A stretch of 64,000 nt of DNA from Meishania litoralis (GTDB taxonomy: Bacteria > Bacteroidota > Bacteroidia > Flavobacteriales > Flavobacteriaceae): NCBI RefSeq assembly GCF_042611095.1, contig NZ_JBHFPV010000001.1, forward strand, positions 1 to 64,000, in the 5' to 3' direction. A program made the position numbers and the translations under genes. The notes under the pieces were generated by a model. That model saw only the letters and a program-made list of their open reading frames with translations. It was not told the DNA's origin and made no database searches. Below, in pieces: positions 54,563 through 63,185 of this stretch; the stretch's first letter is position 1; every line of letters begins with the position of its first letter.

Positions 54563-56005
54563 TTATTCCTTAACCCAGTTATTGGCGAAATCACAGTCTT
54601 TGTTACCGTCACTAACGCTCACATAAGTATCCCTAATATGTTCTTCCATCCACTTTCTAATGGCTTTGTACTGCTTTTCGGTCTTTGCCAGTTGTTGGAT
54701 CTTGATATAATCTTGGGCAAAATCGGCCTTATGCTCTTCATACCGATTGGTAATCTTCAATATCTTGTAGGATACACCTCCTCCCCGAGGGTCTTGTTCC
54801 ATAATGGGATAAGAGATTTCGTTGTCCTTTAGGTTACGTACCTGATTGTAAAGCGTCGGGTCCATTTTGGTCAATTCGAACCGCGAATCAAAATTTGTAG
54901 GATTTCTCAAGAGACCGCCATCAAATTTCGTTTCTTTTTCATCTGAAAAATTTAGCGCGGCCTCGGCAAAAGTGAACTTACCGTCAAGAACGGCCTGACG
55001 GATACTATCGAGTTCTTTTTTCGCCTCGTCAAGGGCTTCTTGCGAAACTTCGGGTTGTAAAATAATATGCCTGACATCCCGCTCTTGACCTCTTATCTTT
55101 TCCACATATAGAATGTGAAAACCGAACATGGTCTCAAAAGGTTCAGAAACGGCACCTTCAGGCGTACTGAAAACCACATCTTTAAAGGTTTTATCAAAGC
55201 CGGAATCTTTGGTAATGCTGCCCAAAAGTCCGCCTTGCGATTTACTCGGTCCTTGTGAATACAATATGGCCTTGACGCTAAAACTGGCATCATTATCCTC
55301 GATATCCTGCTTGATGGCGTTCAGTTTATCGATTACCTTTTGTTTTTCCTCCGCGGTAGCCACAGGTTGCTTCACGATTTGCGAGATTTCCATCTCGGCA
55401 CCAAAGATCGGCCGCTCATCCTCGGGTATCTTATTGAAGAATTGACGGACTTCCTCTGGGGTAATCTCAATATCCTCGACGATACTCTGTTGCATCTTTT
55501 CGGATAGCATACGAAGCTTGATAATTTTGTTGATGTCCTCCCTCAAACTGGCCTCGTCTTCCTTTTTATAGAACTTCAGCAGTTTCTCCATGGATCCCAA
55601 TTGCTGGAGAAAACCTTGAATCTGCCGATCTGTGGTCGCCGCAACCTCATCGTCGGAAACCAAAAGACTGTCTTGAACCGCCTGATGCGCATACAACCGA
55701 TCTTCCATCAGCTTGCCCAACATGCTACAGCGGTTGACACCTTCCATGGATGCCCCTTGGCTTTTTAGGTCGATAATCGTTTTTTCAATATCCGAATCCA
55801 AGATTACATGGTCACCCACAACGGCAGCAATACCATCAAGTTTTATTTTTTTGAAATTTCCAGCGGTGTCTTTCTGGACGCCTGCGTCAGCTATCAACTC
55901 AGGTTCCTGAGGTTCGATCTGGGTATCGGGAACCTCTTCAACTTCTTGGGCATAAAATGAGCCCGACACGATAAAAACCGCTAAAACATAAAATATTCTA
56001 TTCAT
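54563..56005 (-). CDS. SurA-like periplasmic peptidyl-prolyl isomerase
   Basis: About 480 residues from the ATG at 56005 (MNRIFYVLAVFIVSGSFYAQ is a signal peptide). An ATG further up would put charged residues before it. An N-terminal SurA chaperone domain is followed by two parvulin (PpiC) domains: first YSQGPSKSQGGLLGSI to FGFHILYVEKIRG (about 240-315), then RDVRHIILQPEVS to DEKETKFDGGLLRNP and SYKILKITNRYE. It assists folding of outer-membrane barrels. Its start overlaps the tail of the upstream gene (GATGATGAATAG), indicating coupling. Confidence 0.92.
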   Translation of the reverse strand: MNRIFYVLAVFIVSGSFYAQEVEEVPDTQIEPQEPELIADAGVQKDTAGNFKKIKLDGIAAVVGDHVILDSDIEKTIIDLKSQGASMEGVNRCSMLGKLMEDRLYAHQAVQDSLLVSDDEVAATTDRQIQGFLQQLGSMEKLLKFYKKEDEASLREDINKIIKLRMLSEKMQQSIVEDIEITPEEVRQFFNKIPEDERPIFGAEMEISQIVKQPVATAEEKQKVIDKLNAIKQDIEDNDASFSVKAILYSQGPSKSQGGLLGSITKDSGFDKTFKDVVFSTPEGAVSEPFETMFGFHILYVEKIRGQERDVRHIILQPEVSQEALDEAKKELDSIRQAVLDGKFTFAEAALNFSDEKETKFDGGLLRNPTNFDSRFELTKMDPTLYNQVRNLKDNEISYPIMEQDPRGGGVSYKILKITNRYEEHKADFAQDYIKIQQLAKTEKQYKAIRKWMEEHIRDTYVSVSDGNKDCDFANNWVKE

Positions 56006-56870
56006 CATCAAAAACTTCAAATTCTTTATTTTTAATTGCCTCATCAATGATCTCGGTTTCAAGTTTTCGAATAAAGTCTAGTTTTCTTCGGCTGATCAAA
56101 ACCTGTTTTATCGTAGGCTCTATGAAAGACAAGGGAGCGATATCGTTAGTTTGCAGTACATCGGTTATCTTGGCCAAATATACCCCTAATGCATCCTCCA
56201 ATTCAAAAAATTGTGATTTTTTTAGGTACTTATCCTGATTTTCTAAAGTCAACGGCGGAATCTCATCGATTACCCTCGAGGCCCTGATCCAAATAGAATC
56301 GTTGAAGTTCAACTTTTTAAACTGTACCCCTATCGAGTCAAGATAGGCGACATCGGCCTCATCAAAATTCTTCAGTTTCTCAATGACCGTTTCTTTGTTC
56401 AAAAACTGCTTGGGAAGTTCAATGAACCTTATTTGCACCAACTTCTCCTTTAACTTGAAGTTCTCTTTTTCTTTTTCGTAAAAACTTTCCAATTGGGCTT
56501 TGGTAATCGCCGTATCGCTGCCCTGCGCCACCAATGCTTCCTTATACGCGCTTGTGTAAAGATCGGCCCTATAATTTTCTACCAATGCGTCAAATTCCGC
56601 CAACTTTTCTTCAGGCAAATTAATCCTGGACTTATTCAACAGCAATCTTTTCGATGCCCAATTGTTTATATAATTGGTTACGAATGAAGCACTATCTTCT
56701 TTCGACAATCCTCCATTCAATACGTGGGCCAAGTCTTCTTCGTACAAATAGTTCTCGCCGACCCTTGCTATGGCGGTACGCCCCTTTTCTTCCTCCCTTA
56801 GATAACTGCAGGAAGTGAACAAGGTCAAGCCAATGACAATGGCCATCACCAGGAAAGATTTGAGATACAT
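55998..56870 (-). CDS. lipoprotein related to SurA/PpiC chaperones
   Basis: About 290 residues from the ATG at 56870 (MYLKSFLVMAIVIGLTLFTSC, lipobox FTSC). Longer frames start inside the promoter. Seen: VGENYLYEEDLAHVL near 38, a helical SurA-N-like segment (ITKAQLESFYEKEKENFKL) and a helical C-terminus. No clear parvulin catalytic domain is present, so it may be a chaperone without isomerase activity. It heads the operon lipoprotein-surA-moxR, which is conserved in Flavobacteriia. Confidence 0.85.
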   Translation of the reverse strand: MYLKSFLVMAIVIGLTLFTSCSYLREEEKGRTAIARVGENYLYEEDLAHVLNGGLSKEDSASFVTNYINNWASKRLLLNKSRINLPEEKLAEFDALVENYRADLYTSAYKEALVAQGSDTAITKAQLESFYEKEKENFKLKEKLVQIRFIELPKQFLNKETVIEKLKNFDEADVAYLDSIGVQFKKLNFNDSIWIRASRVIDEIPPLTLENQDKYLKKSQFFELEDALGVYLAKITDVLQTNDIAPLSFIEPTIKQVLISRRKLDFIRKLETEIIDEAIKNKEFEVFDDE

Positions 56871-56883
56871 CTGATACATCTCG

Positions 56884-56913
56884 CAAAAATAGTAATTCGG
56901 GCTGCTTGCACAA
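56884..56913 (-). promoter_or_regulatory. promoter of the PPIase-moxR operon
   Basis: On the minus strand TTG (56913-56911), 19 bp, then TATTTTTG (56891-56884) is a full promoter. It places the transcript start near 56877, which supports translation from the ATG at 56870. Confidence 0.75.
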
Positions 56914-57162
56914 GCAATAAATACCATGATTAACACAATTTTAGCCACTGATTATCGCTAATCTTATAATCCTTATTATTTTTAAAAAACTTATAATCAA
57001 TAAATTATATTTCATATTTCAAAATCAGGCAACCTCTTGGATTCCAACCAGGTGATATTTCAACAAAGCGATTGGCAAAAGCCCATCGAACTTCTGTCGA
57101 CACAAAAAGTTTAAATGAGTTCTATTCACTAATTTAGTGGGACGATAATACAATGTAGCATC

Positions 57163-57618
57163 ATGAGATATACTACAGAAATCGAGATCGACATACCGCG
57201 AAATGAATTTGTCAAAATTCTTGACATCCCAGAAAACATGAAGCACTGGCAGCGAGGTTTGACAGGTTACACAATACTTTCAGGAACCGCAGGACATGAA
57301 GGTTCTAAAATGGAACTGCGCTATAAATTCGGCAAACGTGATATGGTGTTGATAGAAACCATTTTAAAGCGAAATATGCCCTACGAGTTTCATGTGACCT
57401 ATGATACCAAGGGGGTGCACAATATTCAAAAGAACTATTTTAAGGATATCGATGGTAGGTCCACAATATGGATTTCGGAATCTGAATTTAGATTTTCAAG
57501 TTTTTTTATGAAGGCAATAGGTTTTTTAATGCCCGGATCCTTCAAAAACCAATCGAGGATATATGCCCAGGATTTTAAGGCCTATGCCGAAAAGGGGACC
57601 TCGGTAACGAACCAATAA
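57163..57618 (+). CDS. SRPBCC (START-like) family protein
   Basis: 151 residues with no signal peptide. The pattern of the polyketide-cyclase/START-like helix-grip fold is visible: YTTEIEIDIPRNEFVKILDIPENMKHWQRG at the start, alternating strands around MELRYKFGKRDMVLIETIL, and a long C-terminal helix SRIYAQDFKAYAEKG. Such proteins bind hydrophobic ligands in a cavity. It leads a tight plus-strand cluster with two further small proteins and a serine hydrolase. Confidence 0.82.
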   Translation: MRYTTEIEIDIPRNEFVKILDIPENMKHWQRGLTGYTILSGTAGHEGSKMELRYKFGKRDMVLIETILKRNMPYEFHVTYDTKGVHNIQKNYFKDIDGRSTIWISESEFRFSSFFMKAIGFLMPGSFKNQSRIYAQDFKAYAEKGTSVTNQ

Positions 57619-57632
57619 ATTAATCATTAGCA

Positions 57633-57875
57633 TTGCAAGAAGAAAAAATCAAACTGATATGGGACTTTAGGGGTCCGGCGGCGGCAAGAACCGCCGAACA
57701 CCACGAAAAACATTTAAAGGAATACATTGTTCTCGAAAAACTTGACTCCAAAATAACCGGATGCGCCCATCTTGACGAAATGCAAAGCTTTGCTTTTATG
57801 GTGGTGCCCAAATCTCAAATGCCCAAAGTACGCGATGCACTAAAACCCCATAGGGGAGAACTTTACGATGAATAA
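57633..57875 (+). CDS. small conserved hypothetical protein
   Basis: 80 residues from a TTG at 57633 (no ATG in the conserved part). The sequence IKLIWDFRGPAAARTAEHHEKHLKEY and HLDEMQSFAFMVVPKSQMPKVRDALKPHR suggests a compact alpha/beta protein with a possible ligand-binding His-His pair. I do not recognise a family with a known function. It starts 14 bp after the SRPBCC gene and its stop overlaps the start of the serine hydrolase gene (57868-57875), so all three are probably one operon. Confidence 0.65.
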   Translation: MQEEKIKLIWDFRGPAAARTAEHHEKHLKEYIVLEKLDSKITGCAHLDEMQSFAFMVVPKSQMPKVRDALKPHRGELYDE

Positions 57876-59073
57876 CAATGCTCACAGTCAAAATCTAAAT
57901 ATGGTCAGATATCTCGCCTTTGGCCTGAACGTTCTGCTTTTTTCTATTTTTTCGATTTCATGCAGCGAACAAGAACCCTACGGAAATCTACTTGACCTGG
58001 CCCTGGCTTCCGAAAATATAAATATTAGAAGGGTTATGGATAGTGTCGAACGATACGAAGTACAGATACGCTATACCCAGATCGACCGGCGAAATGACAG
58101 TATTATCTTTACCGACTACGATTTTCAGGTAGATGACCATCGCTATTTTTATCCGGCCAGCACAGTGAAATTTCCCGCAGCGGTACTGACATTACAAAAA
58201 CTCAATACCATCGATTCATTGAACAAAGACAGTCGGTTCTATGTCGAAGGAGATTCGATAGAAACGACCTTCGCCAAGGAAATTTCAAAGATATTCGCGG
58301 TGAGCGATAATAATGCCAACAATCGATTGGTGGAGTTTTTAGGGCAGGACGCAATTAACGATGGATTGAAAAAACGTGGGGTTTCGCCCGTACGAATTTC
58401 ACATCGGTTAGGATACCATTCAGACGATCTGGCCACAAAACCTTTGATCATTTATTTGAACGATAGCACCACCGCAATTTTTGAAGGTACGGTGAACAGC
58501 GCACCAAGACCACTGGAAATTGAAGGTGTCAAAAAGGGAAAGGGTTATATTGATGAAGATTCGCTTTTTCAAGAACCTTTTGATTTTAGCTTAAAGAACT
58601 ACTATCCGATATCAGCACAACACGGCCTATTGAAACGAATAATATTTCCCGAGATATTTCCCGAGGAACAACGTTTCGACCTGAGCGTCGAACAGCGTGA
58701 GTTTTTACTTTCGGCAATGCATACCTTACCCCGACGCGTGGGATATGACCCTGAAGAATATTACGACGGATATTGTAAATTCTTGATGTACGGCGACATC
58801 AAGGAAAACATTCCCGATAACATCAAAATCTATAACAAGGTAGGCTGGGCCTATGGAACCCTTACCGACTGTGCCTACCTCGTTGATGAAAAGAATAACA
58901 TAGAATTCATGCTGACTGCCACTCTTTTGGTAAACCACAACGGAATTTTCAATGACGACACTTATGAATTCGATGAAATCGGTATTCCTTTTTTGGCCGA
59001 ATTGGGCCGCGAAATTCATAAATTGGAACTTCAACGAAAAAAAATAGACGACTATGGAAAACCTATCATTTGA
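57868..59073 (+). CDS. class A beta-lactamase-like serine hydrolase lipoprotein
   Basis: 401 residues (an ATG at 57901 is an alternative start). The lipobox is FSISC near 32. The three active-site elements of the class A fold are present: SxxK in YPASTVKFPAAVL near 92, SDN in AVSDNNANNRLVEF near 148, and KxG in IYNKVGWAYG near 328. This is PF13354 (beta-lactamase2). The length and insertions differ from true class A beta-lactamases (about 265 residues in mature form), so a cell-wall or peptide hydrolase role is as likely as resistance. The 3' end overlaps the next gene by 20 bp. Confidence 0.88.
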   Translation: MNNNAHSQNLNMVRYLAFGLNVLLFSIFSISCSEQEPYGNLLDLALASENINIRRVMDSVERYEVQIRYTQIDRRNDSIIFTDYDFQVDDHRYFYPASTVKFPAAVLTLQKLNTIDSLNKDSRFYVEGDSIETTFAKEISKIFAVSDNNANNRLVEFLGQDAINDGLKKRGVSPVRISHRLGYHSDDLATKPLIIYLNDSTTAIFEGTVNSAPRPLEIEGVKKGKGYIDEDSLFQEPFDFSLKNYYPISAQHGLLKRIIFPEIFPEEQRFDLSVEQREFLLSAMHTLPRRVGYDPEEYYDGYCKFLMYGDIKENIPDNIKIYNKVGWAYGTLTDCAYLVDEKNNIEFMLTATLLVNHNGIFNDDTYEFDEIGIPFLAELGREIHKLELQRKKIDDYGKPII

Positions 59074-59572
59074 TTCGTTCACCAAAAAAATATATATAAA
59101 GACCGATGTAAATACAGTATACCAATGTTGGGCGACCAAATCGGGAATCGAAAAATGGTTTTTGCGAGAAGCCGAATATACCTCTTCACAAGGCCACCTT
59201 CGAAACCATAACGAACCTATCGAAGTCGGCGATAGCTATATCTGGCGATGGCATAACTGGAACGGTCAAGAGGAAGGTACAATATTACAGGCAAACGGAA
59301 CCGATTTTTTGGAATTCTCGTTCGCCTCCGACATTTGCAAAGTATCAGTAACCCTAGAACAAAAAGATAAATCAGTGCTGGTTACCCTGATGCAATATGA
59401 AATGCCGACCGATGAGAAAACCAAAATGGAAATCTACAACGGCTGTAGTTGTGGGTGGACTTTCTGGCTAGCCAATCTAAAAGCTTATCTTGAGCACGGT
59501 ATTCTGCTCAATGAGAAAGAATTCGATCTTACCGACATACCCCAGGCCGGCCATATTTATGTCAACATGTAA
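59054..59572 (+). CDS. AHSA1/SRPBCC-family protein
   Basis: 172 residues. The AHSA1-like pattern is clear: KKIYIKTDVNTVYQCWATKSGIEKWFLREAEY at the start, GDSYIWRWHNWNGQEEGTIL in the middle, and GWTFWLANLKAYLEHGILL near the end. The protein binds hydrophobic ligands or interacts with chaperones. It overlaps the serine hydrolase gene by 20 bp, so it belongs to the same operon, which thus carries two SRPBCC proteins. Confidence 0.88.
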   Translation: MENLSFDSFTKKIYIKTDVNTVYQCWATKSGIEKWFLREAEYTSSQGHLRNHNEPIEVGDSYIWRWHNWNGQEEGTILQANGTDFLEFSFASDICKVSVTLEQKDKSVLVTLMQYEMPTDEKTKMEIYNGCSCGWTFWLANLKAYLEHGILLNEKEFDLTDIPQAGHIYVNM

Positions 59573-59614
59573 AGTGCATGGTAAAAATGGACCGGAATCT
59601 ATAGATCAAAGCAA

Positions 59615-60265
59615 GTGAACAAAAAAGTAGACGATTATCTCAACAATCTTAATACGTGGCAGGACGAACAAAAAAGGCTTCGTGAACTGATACTGGATTG
59701 TGGCCTAACGGAAGATTTTAAATGGATGCACCCTTGTTATACCTATAAGAACAAGAATATTGTTCTGTTTCATGGTTTCAAGGAATACTGTGCCATTCTA
59801 TTCATGAAAGGAGCATTACTAAGCGACTATAAGGGTATTTTAATCCAACAAACGGAAAACACGCAATTTGGCCGACAAATCAGATTCAAGCATATTTCGG
59901 AAATCAATACCCTTGAGCCGACGATCAAAGAATATATTTATGAGGCCTTAGAGGTCGAAAAACTGGGTTTGAAAGTCGAAACAAAAAAAACGGCCGACTT
60001 TGAAATACCCGAAGAACTGGAACAAGTTTTTAGTGAAAACCCAGATTTTAAGATTGCATTTGATAATTTGACACCGGGCAGACAGCGAGGTTACCTTTTG
60101 CACTTTGCCAAACCGAAACAATCAAAAACCCGATCGACAAGAATAGAAAAGAACATCGAAAGAATCTTCAAGGGCAAGGGATTGAACGAGTGCGTATGTG
60201 GGCTTTCAAGACGAATGCCGAATTGCGACGGCTCGCATAAGCAATTGGAGACGAAGAGTCTCTAG
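59615..60265 (+). CDS. YdeI/OmdA-family protein with a CDGSH-like tail
   Basis: 216 residues from a GTG at 59615. The N-terminal DUF1801-type domain (about 15-120: LRELILDCGLTEDFKWMHPCYTYKNKNIV, FMKGALLSDYKGIL) is followed by the OmdA-like helical part (about 130-180: FDNLTPGRQRGYLLHFAKPKQSKTRSTRI). The C-terminus reads CVCGLSRRMPNCDGSHK, which matches the CxC...CxxxH spacing of CDGSH iron-sulfur proteins (C, C, C, H). The YdeI group is linked to stress resistance in other bacteria. Whether an Fe-S cluster binds is unknown. Confidence 0.85.
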   Translation: MNKKVDDYLNNLNTWQDEQKRLRELILDCGLTEDFKWMHPCYTYKNKNIVLFHGFKEYCAILFMKGALLSDYKGILIQQTENTQFGRQIRFKHISEINTLEPTIKEYIYEALEVEKLGLKVETKKTADFEIPEELEQVFSENPDFKIAFDNLTPGRQRGYLLHFAKPKQSKTRSTRIEKNIERIFKGKGLNECVCGLSRRMPNCDGSHKQLETKSL

Positions 60266-60378
60266 GGTGTTTCGGAAATTATTTCTTCTTTCAAGCCTGA
60301 ACGTAATGCCTCCGTACATTCTGCATAAATGGTTTTACATGTTAGAAACCGTTAAATTTGTAGCTTCAAACATAGCTT

Positions 60379-61110
60379 GTGCAAGAACCAAAACGGACAC
60401 GCATCAATAAATTCCTCAGTGGGGCCGGGTACTGCTCGCGCCGTGCGGCCGATGTGCTCATTGAACAAAATCGGGTTACGATTAATGGCACTGTGCCAGA
60501 AAAAGGTACCAAGATCACAGAAAACGATGAAGTAAGAGTGGATGGTATTCTGGTATCCGCCCCTAAGGAAAAACAGGTATATCTCGCTTTCAATAAACCG
60601 GTAGGTATCGTCTGCACGACCGATACCGGGGTCGAGAAAGACAATATCATCGATTTTATCAATTACCCGACACGGATCTTTCCGATAGGGCGTTTGGACA
60701 AGCCTAGCGAAGGACTCATCTTTTTGACCAATGACGGTGATATCGTAAACAAAATATTACGCGCAAGAAATAACCATGAAAAAGAGTATATAGTAACCGT
60801 AGACAAGCCTATTACCCAAAAATTTTTGAGGCAAATGGGCCAAGGCGTTCCGATTTTAGATACAGTAACACGAAAATGCCAGGTGGAAGAACTGGGCAAG
60901 TATCAGTTCAAGATTATCTTGACCCAAGGGCTCAACCGTCAGATACGGCGCATGTGCGAATATCTGGGCTATAGGGTCAAAAGGCTAAAGCGCGTGAGGA
61001 TCATGAACGTCAGGTTGGACGTACCGGTGGGTCAATGGCGTAATCTCAGTGATGAAGAACTTGCCGAAATCGATCGTTTGGTCACCCATTCGCGAAAAAC
61101 GCATGATTAG
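60379..61110 (+). CDS. rluF: 23S rRNA pseudouridine synthase RluF-type
   Basis: 243 residues from a GTG at 60379. An S4 domain (TRINKFLSGAGYCSRRAADVLIEQNRVTING, about 6-36) is followed by the RsuA/RluB/E/F catalytic domain. The catalytic Asp lies in GRLDKPSEGLIFLTNDGD near 103-120. Later motifs are KEYIVTVDKP and QGLNRQIRRMCEYLGY near 186. RluF of E. coli modifies U2604. The assignment to RluF over other subtypes rests on overall resemblance. Confidence 0.92.
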   Translation: MQEPKRTRINKFLSGAGYCSRRAADVLIEQNRVTINGTVPEKGTKITENDEVRVDGILVSAPKEKQVYLAFNKPVGIVCTTDTGVEKDNIIDFINYPTRIFPIGRLDKPSEGLIFLTNDGDIVNKILRARNNHEKEYIVTVDKPITQKFLRQMGQGVPILDTVTRKCQVEELGKYQFKIILTQGLNRQIRRMCEYLGYRVKRLKRVRIMNVRLDVPVGQWRNLSDEELAEIDRLVTHSRKTHD

Positions 61111-61198
61111 TTCATAATCAGGTTATTTTCATTGATTCTTGATTATCCCTATACTAAGAGACAACTTCGAGCTCCACATCATATATATTAGATATTCG

Positions 61199-62317
61199 AT
61201 GCAATTAACTATGAGTTGGGTGATTATTTTATTCTTTTGCTTCACCATTATTGGGGTAGCGCTTTCCATACGCTTTCTATTCAAAGAAAAAGGTGATCTA
61301 TTTGCAAATGTCTTATTAGGTGTATACACTTTTTTGTTCGCATTCGAACTTTTGAACAATTGCCTGCGGTGGTCTGGTATTATTTATAAACCTGGCTTTA
61401 TTAATCTCAATTTTACCCACTTTCCCCTGTGGACCGTTTACGGAGCACTAGTGTACATCTACGTACGCCGAGTAGTCGATAAAACCGGTTTCAGATGGAC
61501 CGATGCATTGTTCCTGATTCCCCCAGCAATTACCATCGCTCTTCTATTTCCTTATTACTCATTATCTGACGAAGGCAAAATCAAGGCATTGGAAGACGGA
61601 AATACTTATGATTATATTCATTTTCCCGATTACGGTATTTGGGTCGTTATCTCCATAATGTTTTTTTACGCTACCCTGACCTACTTTGGTTTTTGGCAAA
61701 ACAAAGGGGTAGGTTTTCGAGAGAATAAGTGGCTGAGATGGTTTGTCGGATCGTACCTCGGTTTTGTCTTCATGTTCGCTCTTTATATCTTTTTGGTCAG
61801 GTTCGGCATTATGGATCCTTCATACGATTATTTCATTGATATCGTAATCGTATTTTTTATCGGAATGCTTGCCTTCTTCGGGTTCATACAACCCGAGGTT
61901 TTCGAAGGCAAATCGATCAAAGAGGCCATACCGTTCGTCAAATATAGAAAAACGGGGCTGTCAGATGGGCTATCACTTGAAATGAAGAAGAAATTGTTGC
62001 GGATCATGGAAGTACAACAGCCCTATCTCGACAATGATCTAAGGTTGGACGATCTGGCATTGATGATAAAGCTCTCGCGAAACCAAACATCTCAAATTAT
62101 CAACGAGCATTTCAACTTGTCGTTTTTCGACTTTATCAACCAGTATCGCATCAAAGATGCAAAGAATCTTTTGCTTCAAAACAAGGAAGACAACAGGACC
62201 ATCGGCCAAATAGCCTATGATGTAGGTTTCAATAACCGGGCTTCATTTTATAAAGCCTTTAAAAAGTTTTCCGACGGAAACCCATCGGACTATGTAAAAC
62301 ATACGCAAGCATCATAA
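61199..62317 (+). CDS. membrane-anchored AraC-family regulator
   Basis: About 372 residues from the ATG at 61199; an upstream TTG at 61139 adds a stretch that breaks the first helix. Seven hydrophobic helices (about 1-230) are followed by a charged linker. The C-terminal AraC domain has LRLDDLALMIKLSRNQTSQIINEHF and NRTIGQIAYDVGFNNRASFYKAFKKFSDGNPSDYVK. It is the same architecture as the island regulator at 21749-22813 but clearly diverged. Its target is unknown; the neighbouring M23 lipoprotein gene 50 bp downstream is a candidate. Confidence 0.9.
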   Translation: MQLTMSWVIILFFCFTIIGVALSIRFLFKEKGDLFANVLLGVYTFLFAFELLNNCLRWSGIIYKPGFINLNFTHFPLWTVYGALVYIYVRRVVDKTGFRWTDALFLIPPAITIALLFPYYSLSDEGKIKALEDGNTYDYIHFPDYGIWVVISIMFFYATLTYFGFWQNKGVGFRENKWLRWFVGSYLGFVFMFALYIFLVRFGIMDPSYDYFIDIVIVFFIGMLAFFGFIQPEVFEGKSIKEAIPFVKYRKTGLSDGLSLEMKKKLLRIMEVQQPYLDNDLRLDDLALMIKLSRNQTSQIINEHFNLSFFDFINQYRIKDAKNLLLQNKEDNRTIGQIAYDVGFNNRASFYKAFKKFSDGNPSDYVKHTQAS

Positions 62318-62367
62318 ATCAAATTGATGAAATACGAACTTGATCTTAAAACTTATTTTAACTACCG

Positions 62368-63018
62368 ATGAAATCTTCCGCCAATACGATTTTCGCAATG
62401 ATAATGTGCCTTTTGTTGATTTCCTCCTACGGTTGCAAAAAGGATGACAAAGATTTGTCGGCAAAGGAGGCGATAGAAAATGAAAATGTAGTGGCCGTTG
62501 GATGTCCAAAAACAGAATATAGAGATTGGAAAACTTCAGAATACGTTCTGCCCTATCCGATGGGCCAAAGTTATATGGTCACGCTCAGTCATTGTGGTGG
62601 GTCATTTCATAGCATCGACGGTCCGGATCAATTTGCAGTTGATTTTGCAATGGACATCGGTCAAACCATCACTGCCGTAAGGGAGGGTATCGTTGTACAC
62701 GTCGAAGAATCGGGCATCGATGGCGAGTTTCCGAATAATCTGGTCGTGATAGAACACGAAGATGGTACTTTTGCCCAATACATGCATTTGACACAGAATG
62801 GAGCCTTGGTCGAAAAAGGCGATAAGATCGAACAGGGGCAAAATATCGGTTTGAGCGGTAACACCGGTTTGGCAGGATTTCCGCATTTACATTTCGTCGT
62901 GACCGAAAAGGGTAGCTTTCATTATCCGTATACGTCGATTCCCGTTACATTCAGAAATACATCGCCTAATGAAAGAAGTTTGGCCGCCGGATACCGATAT
63001 ACCGCATTTGATTACTGA
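62368..63018 (+). CDS. M23-fold peptidase-like lipoprotein
   Basis: 216 residues with lipobox SSYGC near 23. The lysostaphin-type peptidase M23 domain (about 80-190) is recognisable: QFAVDFAMDIGQTITAVREGIVVHVEE, VIEHEDGTFAQYMHL, and the HLH of AGFPHLHFVV. The usual first zinc ligand, the His of HxxxD, is Gln here (Gln-Phe-Ala-Val-Asp). The other ligands (Asp and the final His) and the Tyr-Met-His-Leu segment remain. It may be an inactive cell-wall-binding or regulatory paralogue, as in degenerate M23 proteins. Confidence 0.87.
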   Translation: MKSSANTIFAMIMCLLLISSYGCKKDDKDLSAKEAIENENVVAVGCPKTEYRDWKTSEYVLPYPMGQSYMVTLSHCGGSFHSIDGPDQFAVDFAMDIGQTITAVREGIVVHVEESGIDGEFPNNLVVIEHEDGTFAQYMHLTQNGALVEKGDKIEQGQNIGLSGNTGLAGFPHLHFVVTEKGSFHYPYTSIPVTFRNTSPNERSLAAGYRYTAFDY

Positions 63019-63185
63019 CCAAACAAATAAACCAAAGAGCTTGGCGCACAGTGTTCAAAGAAAATTCCATATGAGCTCGAGCCCGCTTTAAAGAATGATT
63101 AAAAATACTTTTTTAACAACATATATAATTAATAATCACTAACTTAGAAATAAAATAATTTTGCGCTGAAAAAAAATTCGATACG

